DNA of 12,880 nt from Acidimicrobiaceae bacterium (lineage in GTDB: Bacteria > Actinomycetota > Acidimicrobiia > Acidimicrobiales > Palsa-688). Location: assembly GCA_003156795.1 (NCBI GenBank), contig PMHU01000072.1, positions 6,788 to 19,667 of the forward strand. Reading direction: 5' to 3'. Of this stretch, positions 12,463 through 12,880 are shown piece after piece. The notes below the pieces were generated by a model, which saw only the letters and a list, made by a program, of their open reading frames with translations, made no database searches and was not told the DNA's origin. Within the stretch, counting starts at the first letter, position 1. Each line of letters starts with the position of its first letter. The translations under genes and the position numbers were made by a program.

Positions 12463-12880
12463 TCTCCTGTCTATTCCGTGGGTCGGTTTCGGCCTGGTAG
12501 GTCTGGGCAGTAGCCGCCGAGGGAGAGCATGGCTAGGGCGATGAGGGGTTTGGGTCCGTGGAAGCCGAAAGCGATTCGGGTGATGAGGCGGATCTTGGTG
12601 TTGGCGGACTCGACTAAGGCGTTGGACAGTCCGGTGTCCCTGGAGGCTTCGATGGCCGCTCGGTTGTCGACGATCTTGCGTTGAAGTTCTACGAAGGCCG
12701 GCAGGCGAGATCGGCGAGCCCAGCCAATCCAGGCGTCGAGGGCCACCTTGCCCTCTTCGCCTTTGACGGTGACGGCATAGCGCAGGCCCTCTTTGAGCAG
12801 GTAGGCCCGCCACAGACGGGGATCTGTCTTGGTGGGCATCTCCCCGTCGGCCGGACGGGGTGATTATGAAGCTTGACGGT
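12460..12880 (-). mobile_element. ISL3-family element, end fragment
   Basis: GGCTCTCC at 12460-12467 followed by a CTATTCCGTGGGT stretch is a plausible terminal inverted repeat of an ISL3-family IS, 11 bases outside the transposase stop; ISL3 ends start with GG and duplicate 8 bp on insertion. The other end lies beyond the window, or is lost. Confidence 0.4.
12471..12839 (-). pseudogene. ISL3-family transposase, C-terminal fragment
   Basis: The 122 residues match only the last part of ISL3 DDE transposases (normally ~400 aa): KTDPRLWRAYLLKEGLR, LDAWIGWARRSRLPAFVELQRKI, then LVESANTKIRLITRIAFGFHGPKPL with the third catalytic acid (E in VESANTK), and ALAMLSLGG. The first two catalytic Asp residues are missing. 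Upstream of ATG 12839 the same frame meets a TAA within ten codons, so the gene is truncated, frameshifted or rearranged near 12840-12870; the window edge hides which. It converges on the toxin gene and is probably inactive. Confidence 0.75.

Larger units (their letters stand above)
6829..12880. other. Candidate genomic island (right end outside window)
   Basis: The stretch to the right of the tRNA-Glu fragment holds two insertion-sequence transposases, a toxin-antitoxin pair, unrelated cargo genes, decayed frames and locally lower GC (about 7.8-8.3 kb), unlike the tightly packed glycan genes to the left. With the tRNA on the - strand, a simple integration model puts the element to the right of this fragment and the intact tRNA-Glu at the element's far end, beyond 12880. 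The island itself is an inference. Confidence 0.4.

Noticed and set aside
12415..12813. 132-aa - strand frame overlapping the ISL3 fragment
   Set aside because: It is a shifted shadow rich in Arg, Pro and His; the true frame shows the ISL3 motifs.

Overview
The window is high-GC bacterial DNA with many GTG/TTG starts, ATGA/GTGA/TGATG gene overlaps and several actinobacterial-type accessory genes. I infer an actinomycete (Actinomycetota, possibly Acidimicrobiia-like); there is no rRNA or other phylogenetic marker to settle this. It falls into two parts that meet near 6.6-6.9 kb.

Part 1 (1-6657) is a surface-glycan or glycolipid locus. On the + strand a tightly overlapping run ends a membrane-type protein (partial), then encodes a SAM methyltransferase with an Ig-like domain nested in its C-terminal half, an extended-SDR sugar-nucleotide epimerase, and a DPM-like GT2 glycosyltransferase. 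Facing it on the - strand are a broken glycosyltransferase tail (6439-6657), a GT4 glycosyltransferase with an N-terminal beta-rich domain, and a very clear UDP-sulfoquinovose synthase (SqdB/SQD1). SqdB makes UDP-sulfoquinovose from UDP-glucose and sulfite. The nearby transferases, epimerase and methyltransferase suggest a sulfonated and methylated glycan or glycolipid. The GT2 and sqdB reading frames overlap tail to tail by 128 bp.

Part 2 (6829-12880) looks like an accessory island. It opens with a 48-bp piece of a tRNA-Glu gene (anticodon arm to CCA, - strand) with no 5' half, the usual scar of site-specific integration at a tRNA. To its right lie an unknown 129-aa protein, a predicted lipoprotein in less GC-rich DNA, an IS110-family element with structured non-coding flanks, an MBL-fold hydrolase, about 0.8 kb of mostly non-coding or decayed DNA, a compact toxin-antitoxin pair (41-aa antitoxin overlapping a Doc/Fic-like toxin whose motif has Gln in place of the usual His), and the C-terminal piece of an ISL3-family transposase with a plausible IS end and 8-bp target at 12452-12467. 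No integrase, CRISPR array, rRNA or complete tRNA is present.

The observations most worth following are the sulfoquinovose-linked glycan locus with unusual domain nesting, the tRNA-Glu attachment scar that predicts an intact tRNA-Glu and an integrase beyond the right edge, the His-less Doc-like toxin with its tiny partner, and the candidate bridge-RNA regions around the IS110 transposase.
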